Source of the DNA: Zavarzinella formosa DSM 19928
Lineage (GTDB): Bacteria > Planctomycetota > Planctomycetia > Gemmatales > Gemmataceae
Length of the DNA: 64,000 bases
Reading direction: 5' to 3'
Assembly: GCF_000255705.1 (NCBI RefSeq)
Contig: NZ_JH636443.1
Location: forward strand, 149,524-213,523
The notes under the pieces are model-generated. The model saw only the letters and a program-made list of their open reading frames with translations, searched no databases and was not told the origin of the DNA. Numbering within the stretch: position 1 is the stretch's first letter; each line of letters starts with the position of its first letter. Positions 34,541 through 43,054 of the stretch are shown one piece after another. A program made the position numbers and the translations under genes.

Positions 34541-37033
34541 ATGAAACTGTTCCGCATCTCTCTTATTGCCATTCTGGCGGCCGCATGCCCGGAGGCCGTC
34601 CGGGCGAAGGAGCCGCCGCCGATGACCCCGCCCCGTCTGAAACTTCCCGACGGGGTGACGCCCGACAGCCTTGCGGACCCGAAGGAGGCCGCCCGCGTCG
34701 CCGACCTGTTGGACAAACAGTATCCGGCCCCGCAGACGGAAGCCACTCGCATGTTGGTGGCCATCCTGCGGGGCTTGCAAATGGACGGCTCGAACGGGTG
34801 GTTCGGCCCGGCGACCAGCCGGTATACTTGGGACTGGCTCGCCGCTCAAGCGGGTGTGGACCCGAAATCTGGCGAGATCCCCAAGGAAAAATTCCGGGGG
34901 CCGGCCTCTCTGTTCGACCGGCTTGACCGGGACGGGGATGGCTTCATCACGCCGACGGACCTCGATTGGTCCGACCGGAACCCGTATGTGATGCAAGCGA
35001 ACATGGTCACCCGGTTTTTCCGCCGGATGGACACCGGCGGGGATGGCCGGCTCACACGGGAGGAACTCGACGCCTTCTTCAAAATGGCGGCCGGCGGCAA
35101 AGAAACCCTCATCGCGGATGACCTGCGGCGAGCGCTGATCCCGCGAGGCCCCTCCGGTCTCGGGCCGGGGGATGCCCCGACGGTGCCGACCTTGGTTCGC
35201 GGCCTGTTCTCGGGCGAAGTCGGGTCAATGGGCGAAGGGCCAAAGCTCGGAGACAAGGCCCCGGACTTCACCCTCGGCGTCGCCGACGGGAAAGGAACGG
35301 TTCGCTTGTCGTCGCTGATCGGGCCAAAACCGGTGGTGCTTTGTTTTGGCAATTTCACCTGCGGCCCGTTCCGTGCCCTCTTCCCCGACGTGGAGGCGGT
35401 CTACGAACGGCACAAGGACAAGGCGACGTTCGTGATGGTCTATGTCCGCGAAGCCCACCCGACGGACGGTTGGAAAATGGAAGTGAACACGCGGGCGGGC
35501 GTGGCGGTGAAGCAGCCCACCACGACAGAAGAGCGGGTGGCCGTGTGCGCCCAGTTCCGCAAGAAACTCAACCCCGGCATGACGGTGCTGGTGGATGACA
35601 TCACCGACCCCGCCGGGACGGCCTACAGCGGCATGCCCACCCGGTTGTATGTGATTGACACCAACGGAAAAATCGCCTTCAAGAACGGCCGCGGCCCGTT
35701 CGGATTCAAGCCCGGTGAAATGGAGCAAGCCCTCGTCATGAGCATCCTCGAAAGTGAAAAGGGAACCGATCAACGGTCGGTTGTACCGTTGCCGACTGAC
35801 AAAGAAACTTGGACGAAACTACCGAAGGCGGATGTCGGCGCCGGAACTTCACTGCCCAATTGGGCGAAGGCGGTCGTCGGGCATTTGCCGCGCACGGCGG
35901 CGGCCATGCTGGAACTCGACCTCGTCCACCGGACCAAAAGCCCGCTCGACCCCGCGTTGCGGGCGAAAATGCGCTGGGTCGTCGCCAACGCGAACAAGTG
36001 CCAGTATGCCCAAGCCACCGCTCTCGCCGATTTGAAACGGGCGGCTGATGAAGACGCCGTTCGCCTCCTCACCGGCCATCCGTCGGGCTGGCCGGCCGCC
36101 GACCGAGATCCGTTGGAGTTCGCCCGGTTGCTGACCGTGGCCGCCCCCACGATCAAGGATGAATTGTTCGCTACCCTGCGCAAGACCCACGGGGACAGGC
36201 AGGTGGCCGCGATGGTGCTTTTGGCCGCCTATGGCAACTTCCAAGACCGTCTGTTGCTGGGCCTGAACATTCCGCTGGAAGACGGCGGCCCGATGGCCCC
36301 GGTCGTCGTCAAATTTGCCGCCGGGGCGTTGCAAGTCGCCCCGATCTTGCCCGAGCAAAAGGAAGTGCCCGCCTTGTTGCCGGACGGGAAAGCCGTTGTC
36401 CCGCCGGATGCGGAATGGACGAAGCTGAGCTACGAGGAACTCCAATCCCGGCTGGAAAAGCAACGCGGCCGCACCCCGCGCTTGCCGATCCCGGATTGGG
36501 AAACCGTGAAGAAGAACCTGCCCCCGGCCAGCGCCACCCACCCGACCCGGATCGTCTGGAGTTTGGTGTGCAATGGCTATGCCCCGGAACTGGCGATTCC
36601 GTGGAACATCACCACCCGGACGATGTGGGCCGAGTCTCAACAGGATCGCGTGTTTGAGGAAAGCCTGTTCTGGATTCAGACACGCAGCATCCAGTGCAAT
36701 TACTGCATGGGCCACTGCGAGATGCTGCTCGAACTGGCCGGGCTGGACAAAACAGCCGTCGCCGCCCGCACCCGCCGACTGGCCGGTGATGATTGGTCAT
36801 GCTTTCCCCCGGCCGAACAGCGGGCCTATGCGTATGCCCGCAAACTATCCCTGACGCCGTGGGCGCTGACGGCCGGCGACTATCGGGAACTGGAAAAGGA
36901 ACTCGGCCCGGACAAGGCGATGCACACCTTCTGGTGGCTCTGCCGTGGCCTCTACATGACCCGCATCTCCGATGGTTTCCAGCTGCCGCTGGAGCGAGAC
37001 AATGTGTTCGCGGACTTCGCCCCGAAGAAATGA
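34541..37033 (+). CDS. EF-hand / iodothyronine-deiodinase-like / double AhpD-like fusion protein
   Basis: An 830-residue exported protein (signal 1-22). Two EF-hand loops, DRDGDGFITPTD (about 129-140) and DTGGDGRLTREE (164-175), should bind Ca2+. Residues about 235-405 match the deiodinase thioredoxin fold: FGNFTCGPFRALF with Cys 274 where animal deiodinases have selenocysteine, then VYVREAHPTDGW. Two AhpD-like domains follow. The first (about 436-520) has CQYA, losing the second Cys; the second (about 690-830) has CNYCMGHC at 719-726, an intact CxxC-x2-H. The start ATG 34541 follows GAGGAG at 9 bases. It is downstream of the double AhpD-like gene and shares its linker motif. Thiol-redox chemistry on an external substrate is inferred; real deiodination is not implied. 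Confidence 0.86.
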   Translation: MKLFRISLIAILAAACPEAVRAKEPPPMTPPRLKLPDGVTPDSLADPKEAARVADLLDKQYPAPQTEATRMLVAILRGLQMDGSNGWFGPATSRYTWDWLAAQAGVDPKSGEIPKEKFRGPASLFDRLDRDGDGFITPTDLDWSDRNPYVMQANMVTRFFRRMDTGGDGRLTREELDAFFKMAAGGKETLIADDLRRALIPRGPSGLGPGDAPTVPTLVRGLFSGEVGSMGEGPKLGDKAPDFTLGVADGKGTVRLSSLIGPKPVVLCFGNFTCGPFRALFPDVEAVYERHKDKATFVMVYVREAHPTDGWKMEVNTRAGVAVKQPTTTEERVAVCAQFRKKLNPGMTVLVDDITDPAGTAYSGMPTRLYVIDTNGKIAFKNGRGPFGFKPGEMEQALVMSILESEKGTDQRSVVPLPTDKETWTKLPKADVGAGTSLPNWAKAVVGHLPRTAAAMLELDLVHRTKSPLDPALRAKMRWVVANANKCQYAQATALADLKRAADEDAVRLLTGHPSGWPAADRDPLEFARLLTVAAPTIKDELFATLRKTHGDRQVAAMVLLAAYGNFQDRLLLGLNIPLEDGGPMAPVVVKFAAGALQVAPILPEQKEVPALLPDGKAVVPPDAEWTKLSYEELQSRLEKQRGRTPRLPIPDWETVKKNLPPASATHPTRIVWSLVCNGYAPELAIPWNITTRTMWAESQQDRVFEESLFWIQTRSIQCNYCMGHCEMLLELAGLDKTAVAARTRRLAGDDWSCFPPAEQRAYAYARKLSLTPWALTAGDYRELEKELGPDKAMHTFWWLCRGLYMTRISDGFQLPLERDNVFADFAPKK

Positions 37034-37097
37034 GGGAGTTTCGCCCAAATCAGAACGAGGTTCGAGCCGGCAAACCGCGAACTGACGAAACACCTTT

Positions 37098-38552
37098 TCA
37101 CGGGTTCTCGCGCAAGTGTGGCGGGCCGGGGAAATGTTTCGCGGCATAGCCGAACCAACCGGCCAGCAGAGTTAGCACGAACGCCCCGAGGACGATCACG
37201 GCTTGGTCGTTCGGCGGTTGGATGCCGATGAAAATCAGCCCGGCGCAACCCAGCACGCTGATGGCCGCCAGCGGGCGATACCAGCGGCCCAGATGCCACG
37301 GCCCCATCACCGTCCAGCGGTTGCCGTGGGCGATGAACCCGGTGATCGTTGGCAGAACATACGAGACATAGAGGAAGATCGTGCAGACCGCCGTAATGGT
37401 GGAATAGACCGGCGTGTACATGGTGAACAGCACGGCCGCCGTGGAGATTCCCCAGATGGCGACGGCGGGAGTCTGAAACTTCTTCGACACCCGGCGCACC
37501 CAATGCGACGTCGGCAAGCCGCCATCGCGGGCGAACGCGAACGCCATGCGGGACGTGGAAGTGACCGTCGCCAGCCCGCACAGATATTGGGCCAGCACAC
37601 ACCCGCCCAAGAGGATATTGGCCCACACGGGCGGCATCACTCCCCGCAGTGTGTGGAAAAACACATTGGTTCCCTGTTCGGCGGCCACGTTCAAATCGGG
37701 AATCGCCATCACGATGCCGACGACCATGAACCAGCCGAACACGCCCGACACCCATACGGAGCGGATGATTCCCTTCGGCACATTGAGGGCCGCCGACAAG
37801 GTTTCCTCGGCCGTGTGGGCCGACGCATCGAACCCGGTGATGGTGTAGGCCGGGAGCAACAGCCCCAAGGCAAACGCCCACGCGACCGATTCCACGCGGG
37901 GCCAGACCGGCGCATCCCCGGCCGGGGTTCCGGTGAGGTTTTGGAAGGTCCGCAACCGCGACCAGTCAATCGCCGGGGCGGCAAGGAACAGGCTAATCGT
38001 GAGGACGACCGCCACCAACATGATCCAATAGCCGGACAAGTCGGTGAGAATCCGCGTCACCCGCATGCCGGAATGATTGATGGCGGCTTGCGAAGCCGTG
38101 ACCAACGCCACGAGAATCGCCTGCGTCAGCGGCGAAGGCGGGTCGTCCGGGGCGAACGCCCCGAAGGCGAACAGGACCATGCCGACATTGATGGCGGCCA
38201 GCACCGCGATCAGGCCCGCGAGATTGAACCACGCGGTCGCCCAACCCCATCCCCGGCCGCCGAGGGTGGAGGCCCAGTGGTATAGCCCCCCGGCGGTGGG
38301 ATAAGCGGAGGCCAGTTGCCCCATCGTGGCCGCCACCGCCAGTGAGAACAACCCGCAGGCCGCCCAGCCAATGCACACCCCGCCCGGCCCGGCGGCCGCA
38401 AAGCCGAGGTGAAACGAGGTCAGCCCGCCGGCCAAAATGCAGATGATGGAAAGCGAGATGGCAAAATTCGAGAACCCGCCGAGACACCTCGCGAGTTCTT
38501 GCACATAACCAAGCTTGGAAAGGGTGGATTCATCGTCAGACGGGACAGACAT
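37098..38552 (-). CDS. APC-superfamily amino acid permease
   Basis: A 484-residue inner-membrane transporter with about 12 hydrophobic helices. The first helix break (SNFAISLSIICILAGGLTSF), GFDASAHTAEET in helix 6 and the Gly-rich N-terminal region are characteristic of the amino acid/polyamine/organocation family, closest in feel to GABA and choline permeases. Substrate cannot be told from sequence. ATG 38552; convergent with the fusion gene, whose stop is about 65 bases away, with no clear terminator between. Confidence 0.9.
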   Translation of the reverse strand: MSVPSDDESTLSKLGYVQELARCLGGFSNFAISLSIICILAGGLTSFHLGFAAAGPGGVCIGWAACGLFSLAVAATMGQLASAYPTAGGLYHWASTLGGRGWGWATAWFNLAGLIAVLAAINVGMVLFAFGAFAPDDPPSPLTQAILVALVTASQAAINHSGMRVTRILTDLSGYWIMLVAVVLTISLFLAAPAIDWSRLRTFQNLTGTPAGDAPVWPRVESVAWAFALGLLLPAYTITGFDASAHTAEETLSAALNVPKGIIRSVWVSGVFGWFMVVGIVMAIPDLNVAAEQGTNVFFHTLRGVMPPVWANILLGGCVLAQYLCGLATVTSTSRMAFAFARDGGLPTSHWVRRVSKKFQTPAVAIWGISTAAVLFTMYTPVYSTITAVCTIFLYVSYVLPTITGFIAHGNRWTVMGPWHLGRWYRPLAAISVLGCAGLIFIGIQPPNDQAVIVLGAFVLTLLAGWFGYAAKHFPGPPHLRENP

Positions 38553-38640
38553 GCGGCAACCCGGAAAGATGATCGGGAGTCACGGCCGGGAGAGATGACC
38601 GCGAAGAGAATCGCCTGCTTGCGGAAAGAAACCGGGTTCC

Positions 38641-39108
38641 TTAAATGATTTGTTCAATCACCCAAGTGTCGCCGTCCGTCTGTTTGGTCAGCCGATAATT
38701 GCCGGGGTTCAGGCGATACATGATGATGTATTCTTTGTCGGAAACCTTTTCGACGATGGTCCAGATCCCCTCGTTGATCGAGATTTTCTGTTCCGGCGCC
38801 CATTCCCACGGCTTCACATCCGTCGCGGTTCCCCGGCCGGATTCCACGAGTTCGTACCACGGCTGCCCGTAGGATTCCGGCGGCGGGGCGGTTAGCGGTT
38901 CCTTCCCTTGGAGCATCCGGCGAAGGAGGTAGCTGTGGAAGATATCCCCCTCGATCGCGGGGAGGAAATTAGGGATGGGGTGGCCGTTGTCCGCGCGGAT
39001 TTGAATCCACCGCAGGAAGCACATGATGCCCCGCCACGCCTCCGTGCTTTCACCCTGGGCGAATTCCTCCACCCATTGATGCCATTCGTCGGCGTTCCGT
39101 CGGTTCAT
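38641..39108 (-). CDS. Hypothetical cytoplasmic protein
   Basis: A 155-residue, rather acidic protein with no signal or membrane helix. Trp-rich segments are DEWHQWVEEFAQGE at the start and YELVESGRGTATDVKPWEW in the middle. I do not recognise a family. The ATG at 39108 follows GGGAG at about 7 bases; the open frame extends upstream but into unlike, Arg-rich sequence. It sits 88 bases upstream of the permease gene in the same direction, so co-transcription is possible. Confidence 0.7.
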   Translation of the reverse strand: MNRRNADEWHQWVEEFAQGESTEAWRGIMCFLRWIQIRADNGHPIPNFLPAIEGDIFHSYLLRRMLQGKEPLTAPPPESYGQPWYELVESGRGTATDVKPWEWAPEQKISINEGIWTIVEKVSDKEYIIMYRLNPGNYRLTKQTDGDTWVIEQII

Positions 39109-39249
39109 GTCGTCTCCCGTCCCCAAAACACCCGGTTTCCGCGAGCCGAACACTGTCAAGCATCGGGTTGAGAGAGTCTGCCGCCGACGGGAGAATGTCT
39201 CTATCCGATCAGCTTGCGCTGTCCGGCTCGCCAAATCATCGTCCGACTT

Positions 39250-41463
39250 TTATGTTGTTGCGTCGGCGGCTTTCAAGCGTTCTTTCAACAGAGAGTATCG
39301 AAAGGCCGTCTCCTGTTTTTGCGTGGCAATCCACAAAGCCTTGCGGCTCCCCACGATCACCACTAATTTTTTACCACGAGTGACGCCGGTGTACAGCAAA
39401 TTTCGCTGAAGCATGACGAAGTGTTGGGTGTGCAGGGGGATCACCACTGCCGGATATTCCGATCCTTGCGCTTTGTGGATGCTGGTCGCATAGGCATGGG
39501 TCAGTTCATCCAGTTCGCCAAAATCGTAAGGAACCTGACGACCGTCAAAATCGGCCATCAAAAGCTGGTCGGTGAGGTCAATCGCCGCCACCCGGCCGAT
39601 GTCTCCGTTAAAGACTTCTTTCTGGTAATTGTTTTGCGATTGGAGGATCTTGTCCCCCACCCGGAAAGTCCGGCCGAACCGTTCGGCCTGCGGCTTGCGC
39701 GAGTCCGGCGGGTTTAGCACTTCCTGAAGCCGCAAGTTAAGGTTGTTCACCCCCAACTCGGACTTGTTCATGGGACTGAGGATTTGAATATCCCGAAACG
39801 GGTCGAACCCAAACCGGGCGGGGATGCGGTCGCGCACCATCGTGATGATGCGGTCCACCACCGTTTCCGGGGAATCGACATCAATGAAGAAAAAGTCCCC
39901 GGTGGGGTCGGGTGCCGATTGGGGTTCTTCCCCGGCGTTGATGGCGTGGGCCGCCAGCACGATATGGCTGGAACCGGCTTGCCGGAAAATCTGCGTCAGC
40001 CGGGCCACCCGCACCGTGCCGGAGTCAATCAGATCCCGCAACACATTCCCCGGCCCCACGGAGGGAAGCTGGTCCACGTCCCCCACGAAGACGACACAAC
40101 ACCAGAGGGGGACGGCCCGCAGGAGTTGGTTCATCAACACCATGTCCACCATTGATGTTTCGTCGATGACCAGCAAGTCGGCATCGAGCGGGTTTTCGCG
40201 GTCCCGCTTGAACTTGCCCAACCCGGCGTCGAACTCCAACAACCGATGGATTGTACGAGCATCCCTTCCGGTGGATTCGCTCAAACGTTTGGCGGCCCGG
40301 CCGGTCGGAGCGCAGAGGGCGATGCGTTGTCGTTTGGCGGAAAAAATCTCGATCAACCCACGAACGATGGTCGTCTTGCCGACGCCCGGCCCGCCGGTGA
40401 TGACCAGCACTTTTTCGGTGGTGGCTGCCTCAATGGCTTCCCGTTGCGACGGAGCCAAGGCGATCTTCATTTCTTTTTCGACCCAATCAATCGCGGCACC
40501 GGCGTCAATGGCCGGCAGCGGGTGATCCCCGGCCGCCAAGTGCTTGATGGCCCGCGCGACGCCGAGTTCCGCGAGAAACATCGGCTTGAGATACAACCAC
40601 GGCTCCGGTTCCGTGCTGTCCGGGGCGGGAACCGTGGCCGTCTCGCGGACAAACTCATCCTCCACCCGCCCGGCCTCGATCACTTCCCGGACAATCTCCG
40701 GGGTGATGTTGGTGAGCCGCATGGTCTCTTCAATCACCCCGGCCTCGGGATAGCAGACGTTCCCCTTTGTGCCGAGATCCTGAAGCACATAGCGCACGGC
40801 CGCCCTCGCCCGCAACGGCGAATTGGGGGGCAACCCCAGCCGCATGGCCAGATCGTCGGCGGTTTTGAAGCCGACGCCCCAGATGTCCGTCGTCAGCCGA
40901 TAGGGATTGCTCTTCACCAGTTCGACGGCATTGTCCCCGTAGGTTTTGTAAATGCGAATGGCGCGGGCGGTGCCGATCCCGTAAGAGTTCATGAACACCA
41001 TGATTGCCCGCACGCCCTTTTGCTCCTGCCAGCTTTGCCGGATGCGCTCCAGCCGTTGCGGGCCAATTCCCTTCACTTCCGAGAGAAATGACGGCGACCG
41101 GTCGATGACATCCAGCGTCCGCTCGCCAAACACTTCGACAATCCGCTTCGCATAAGTGGGGCCAATTCCCTTAATCAGCCCGGAACCGAGATATTTGGTG
41201 ATGCCCGCCAAGGTGTGCGGCGGGGTGGTCTTCAGCACGCCCGCCTTGAACTGCCGCCCGTGGTTGCGGTCGTTGATCCATTCGCCGCTCGCCTCGATGT
41301 ATTCCCCGGAAACGACGTTGGAAAGTGTGCCCACGACGGTCACCGGATCGCGCTGCCCCGGCACGACCACGCGCAGGACCACATAGCCGTTGTCCTCGTT
41401 GTGAAACGTGATCCGCTCGACGACGCCCGAAAGCGCCTCCGGTGACTTAAACTCGGCATTCAC
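39250..41463 (-). CDS. recD2: RecD2-type ATP-dependent DNA helicase
   Basis: A 737-residue superfamily 1B 5'-3' DNA helicase. The N-terminal part has helix-hairpin-helix segments (GLIKGIGPTYAKRIVEVFG, EVKGIGPQRLERI). The motor shows motif I GGPGVGKTTI, motif II DETSMVD, motif III VGDVDQLPSVGPGNVL and the C-terminal motif AYATSIHKAQGSEYP. This is the long N-terminal form (RecD2) found without RecBC partners, thought to act in DNA repair and replication restart. The start is GTG 41463, with AAGGGG about 11 bases before; no other start is in frame. Confidence 0.95.
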   Translation of the reverse strand: MNAEFKSPEALSGVVERITFHNEDNGYVVLRVVVPGQRDPVTVVGTLSNVVSGEYIEASGEWINDRNHGRQFKAGVLKTTPPHTLAGITKYLGSGLIKGIGPTYAKRIVEVFGERTLDVIDRSPSFLSEVKGIGPQRLERIRQSWQEQKGVRAIMVFMNSYGIGTARAIRIYKTYGDNAVELVKSNPYRLTTDIWGVGFKTADDLAMRLGLPPNSPLRARAAVRYVLQDLGTKGNVCYPEAGVIEETMRLTNITPEIVREVIEAGRVEDEFVRETATVPAPDSTEPEPWLYLKPMFLAELGVARAIKHLAAGDHPLPAIDAGAAIDWVEKEMKIALAPSQREAIEAATTEKVLVITGGPGVGKTTIVRGLIEIFSAKRQRIALCAPTGRAAKRLSESTGRDARTIHRLLEFDAGLGKFKRDRENPLDADLLVIDETSMVDMVLMNQLLRAVPLWCCVVFVGDVDQLPSVGPGNVLRDLIDSGTVRVARLTQIFRQAGSSHIVLAAHAINAGEEPQSAPDPTGDFFFIDVDSPETVVDRIITMVRDRIPARFGFDPFRDIQILSPMNKSELGVNNLNLRLQEVLNPPDSRKPQAERFGRTFRVGDKILQSQNNYQKEVFNGDIGRVAAIDLTDQLLMADFDGRQVPYDFGELDELTHAYATSIHKAQGSEYPAVVIPLHTQHFVMLQRNLLYTGVTRGKKLVVIVGSRKALWIATQKQETAFRYSLLKERLKAADATT

Positions 41464-41540
41464 GCGACAACAGACCCCTTGCGATTGGTGATGGGGTGAT
41501 TAAATCACATTTGGCCGAAGGATGCGATGCGAGTAGGCAG

Positions 41541-41576
41541 AGGAAGGGATGAGGGATGAAGGATGAGGGATGAGGG
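41541..41576. repeat. Single-arm heptamer repeat (GGATGAR)n
   Basis: Five imperfect copies of GGATGAA/GGATGAG/GGATGAGG run head to tail. Unlike 1316-1414 and 60177-60293 there is no inverted second arm nearby. The rest of the 280-base gap 41464-41743, between divergent recD2 and the secreted gene, holds no ORF I would support. Confidence 0.8.
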
Positions 41577-41743
41577 TCGCGTCTTGGCTGGATGAAAACA
41601 GTTGAGGAAACGATCGAACGTCCGATTCTCCGTCATCATCGGCCGGGGTTGGTTCTTGGCTGAATCATTCCTCGTTTGCGAACGTCAAATCGCGTACCAT
41701 AGCTGACACCCTCCGCACGAACATTTTTTGACAAGAGCCATCC

Positions 41744-42493
41744 ATGAAATCCCGCATCCTGTTGGCCCTCTTCTGCGCCGTGAATGCCGCGGCCGTGGCC
41801 GCCGACTTGCCCGTCATCCCGGCCAAGCCGATTGCCGAGAAGAAGGAACTTCTGTTCTCTGATGATTTCGAGGGGGCCGAGCCGACCAAGGTCTGGCACA
41901 AGGTCGTCCCGACGTTTGTTGTCGAAAAGGGGACGCTCAAGGGGACGCAAACCCGCGACAAAACAACGCCCGCCGCCGATGGCAAGCCGGCCGTCACCGC
42001 CCATGCGGCCGTGCATGGGCTGGAGATCCCCACCAAGAACTGCGTCGTCGAAGTGAAGATTCGGTTTGAAGGCGCGTCCATGATTGATGTCGAATTTGAT
42101 GATCGCAAATACATGGGCGCCCATTACGGCCACCTCTGTCGCGCGATGGTCCGCCTCAATGGCGTCACCATTCTGGATGAACGCGACGGCGGGATGCGTA
42201 ACGACATCTATGAGATGAAGAAAGACCCCGCCAAGAAGGCCGAGGTCGCCAAATTGCTCGTCGGCCGCAGCGCCACCTTCCCCGCCAAACTGGAGACCGG
42301 CAAATGGTACACCCTCGTCGTCGAAATTGTCGGCGATGAGATGCGAGTGAGCATCGACGGCAAGCCCGCCGGTTATCTCAAGTCCTCCGGCATCGGCCAC
42401 GAAACCAAATCCAAGATCGAACTCGGAGTCGCCGGCAAGGACGGCTTCTTTGACGACATCAAGGTCTGGAACGCCGTGGCGGCCAAGCCTTGA
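41744..42493 (+). CDS. Secreted LamG/DUF1080-like protein
   Basis: A 249-residue exported protein with signal peptide cleaved near AAAVAA. The mature part is all beta, with LLFSDDFEGAEPTKVWHKV, CVVEVKIRFEGASMIDVEFDD, KWYTLVVEIVGDEMRVSIDGK and FFDDIKVWNA, the pattern of concanavalin-type jelly-roll domains related to DUF1080 (3-keto-disaccharide hydrolase). Carbohydrate binding or hydrolysis is likely. ATG 41744 begins the signal sequence. Confidence 0.83.
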   Translation: MKSRILLALFCAVNAAAVAADLPVIPAKPIAEKKELLFSDDFEGAEPTKVWHKVVPTFVVEKGTLKGTQTRDKTTPAADGKPAVTAHAAVHGLEIPTKNCVVEVKIRFEGASMIDVEFDDRKYMGAHYGHLCRAMVRLNGVTILDERDGGMRNDIYEMKKDPAKKAEVAKLLVGRSATFPAKLETGKWYTLVVEIVGDEMRVSIDGKPAGYLKSSGIGHETKSKIELGVAGKDGFFDDIKVWNAVAAKP

Positions 42494-42540
42494 TTTGCCT
42501 CTGTTGAATGATGGACGAACTCGTCCGTGAACGATCACAT

Positions 42541-42566
42541 CCGGCGGCGATGTTCGACGCCGCCGG
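42541..42566 (+). terminator. GC hairpin after the LamG-like gene
   Basis: CCGGCGGCG (42541-42549) pairs perfectly with CGCCGCCGG (42558-42566) around an 8-base loop, about 48 bases after the stop. There is no U-run behind it, so its terminator role is uncertain. Confidence 0.45.
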
Positions 42567-42661
42567 CAACTGTCACCTCTGCCTTCCAAGTTTGGGCTAA
42601 TTCGCTTTTTCGGCCACGCAAATCCCTTTCAACCATCCGGGTATCAACCTTGAGCATTTGA

Positions 42662-42908
42662 AATGGGCCATTTTCGACAGCCCAGAATCGCTGCGCATTT
42701 GTCCAAAATCATCAGGCGACTCCTTTGTTTTTCCGGGGTTTTTGAAAAATAGTGTTCAGTTGGCCCACTGTTTTTGACCACTTTTGGGGTGTGAAATGAC
42801 TCAAAAATGGTCGCCGGACGACTGTTTTTCACCTTTTCAGGTCACTTTTGGGTCACATTTTGATCGGTTTTGAAATCGGAAAAATCGGGACTCTGTAGCG
42901 TGTTGGCC
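42662..42908. repeat. Dispersed ~246-bp intergenic repeat, copy B
   Basis: Second copy of the repeat at 18933-19178, same orientation, between the LamG-like gene and the glycosidase gene at 43055. The 53-base identical run is 42740-42792. The remaining positions of the gap 42494-43054 hold the hairpin at 42541 and, just before 43055, a very strong ribosome binding site (TCCGGAGGTTATTC). No protein frame is conserved between the two copies. Confidence 0.88.
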
Positions 42909-43054
42909 TGCGGGAAAACTCTGGCCGGTTTGTTTCGTCTGAACACAAGAGAAGCTGATGCCCTCCCGAGTGGCCTCTTTCCGCGACTCATTTTCGAGCG
43001 GGCGGGGGCATATCATGATGGCCACGATGATGTCTCACTCTCCGGAGGTTATTC

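Noticed and set aside
34541-37033. Selenoprotein reading of the deiodinase-like domain
   Set aside because: The position that is selenocysteine in animals is a plain Cys codon (TGC) here; there is no in-frame TGA, so no selenocysteine insertion is needed.
42644-42832. 62-codon minus-strand frame inside dispersed repeat copy B
   Set aside because: The same frame in copy A has stop codons, so the repeat is probably not protein-coding, although part of the reading frame is similar.
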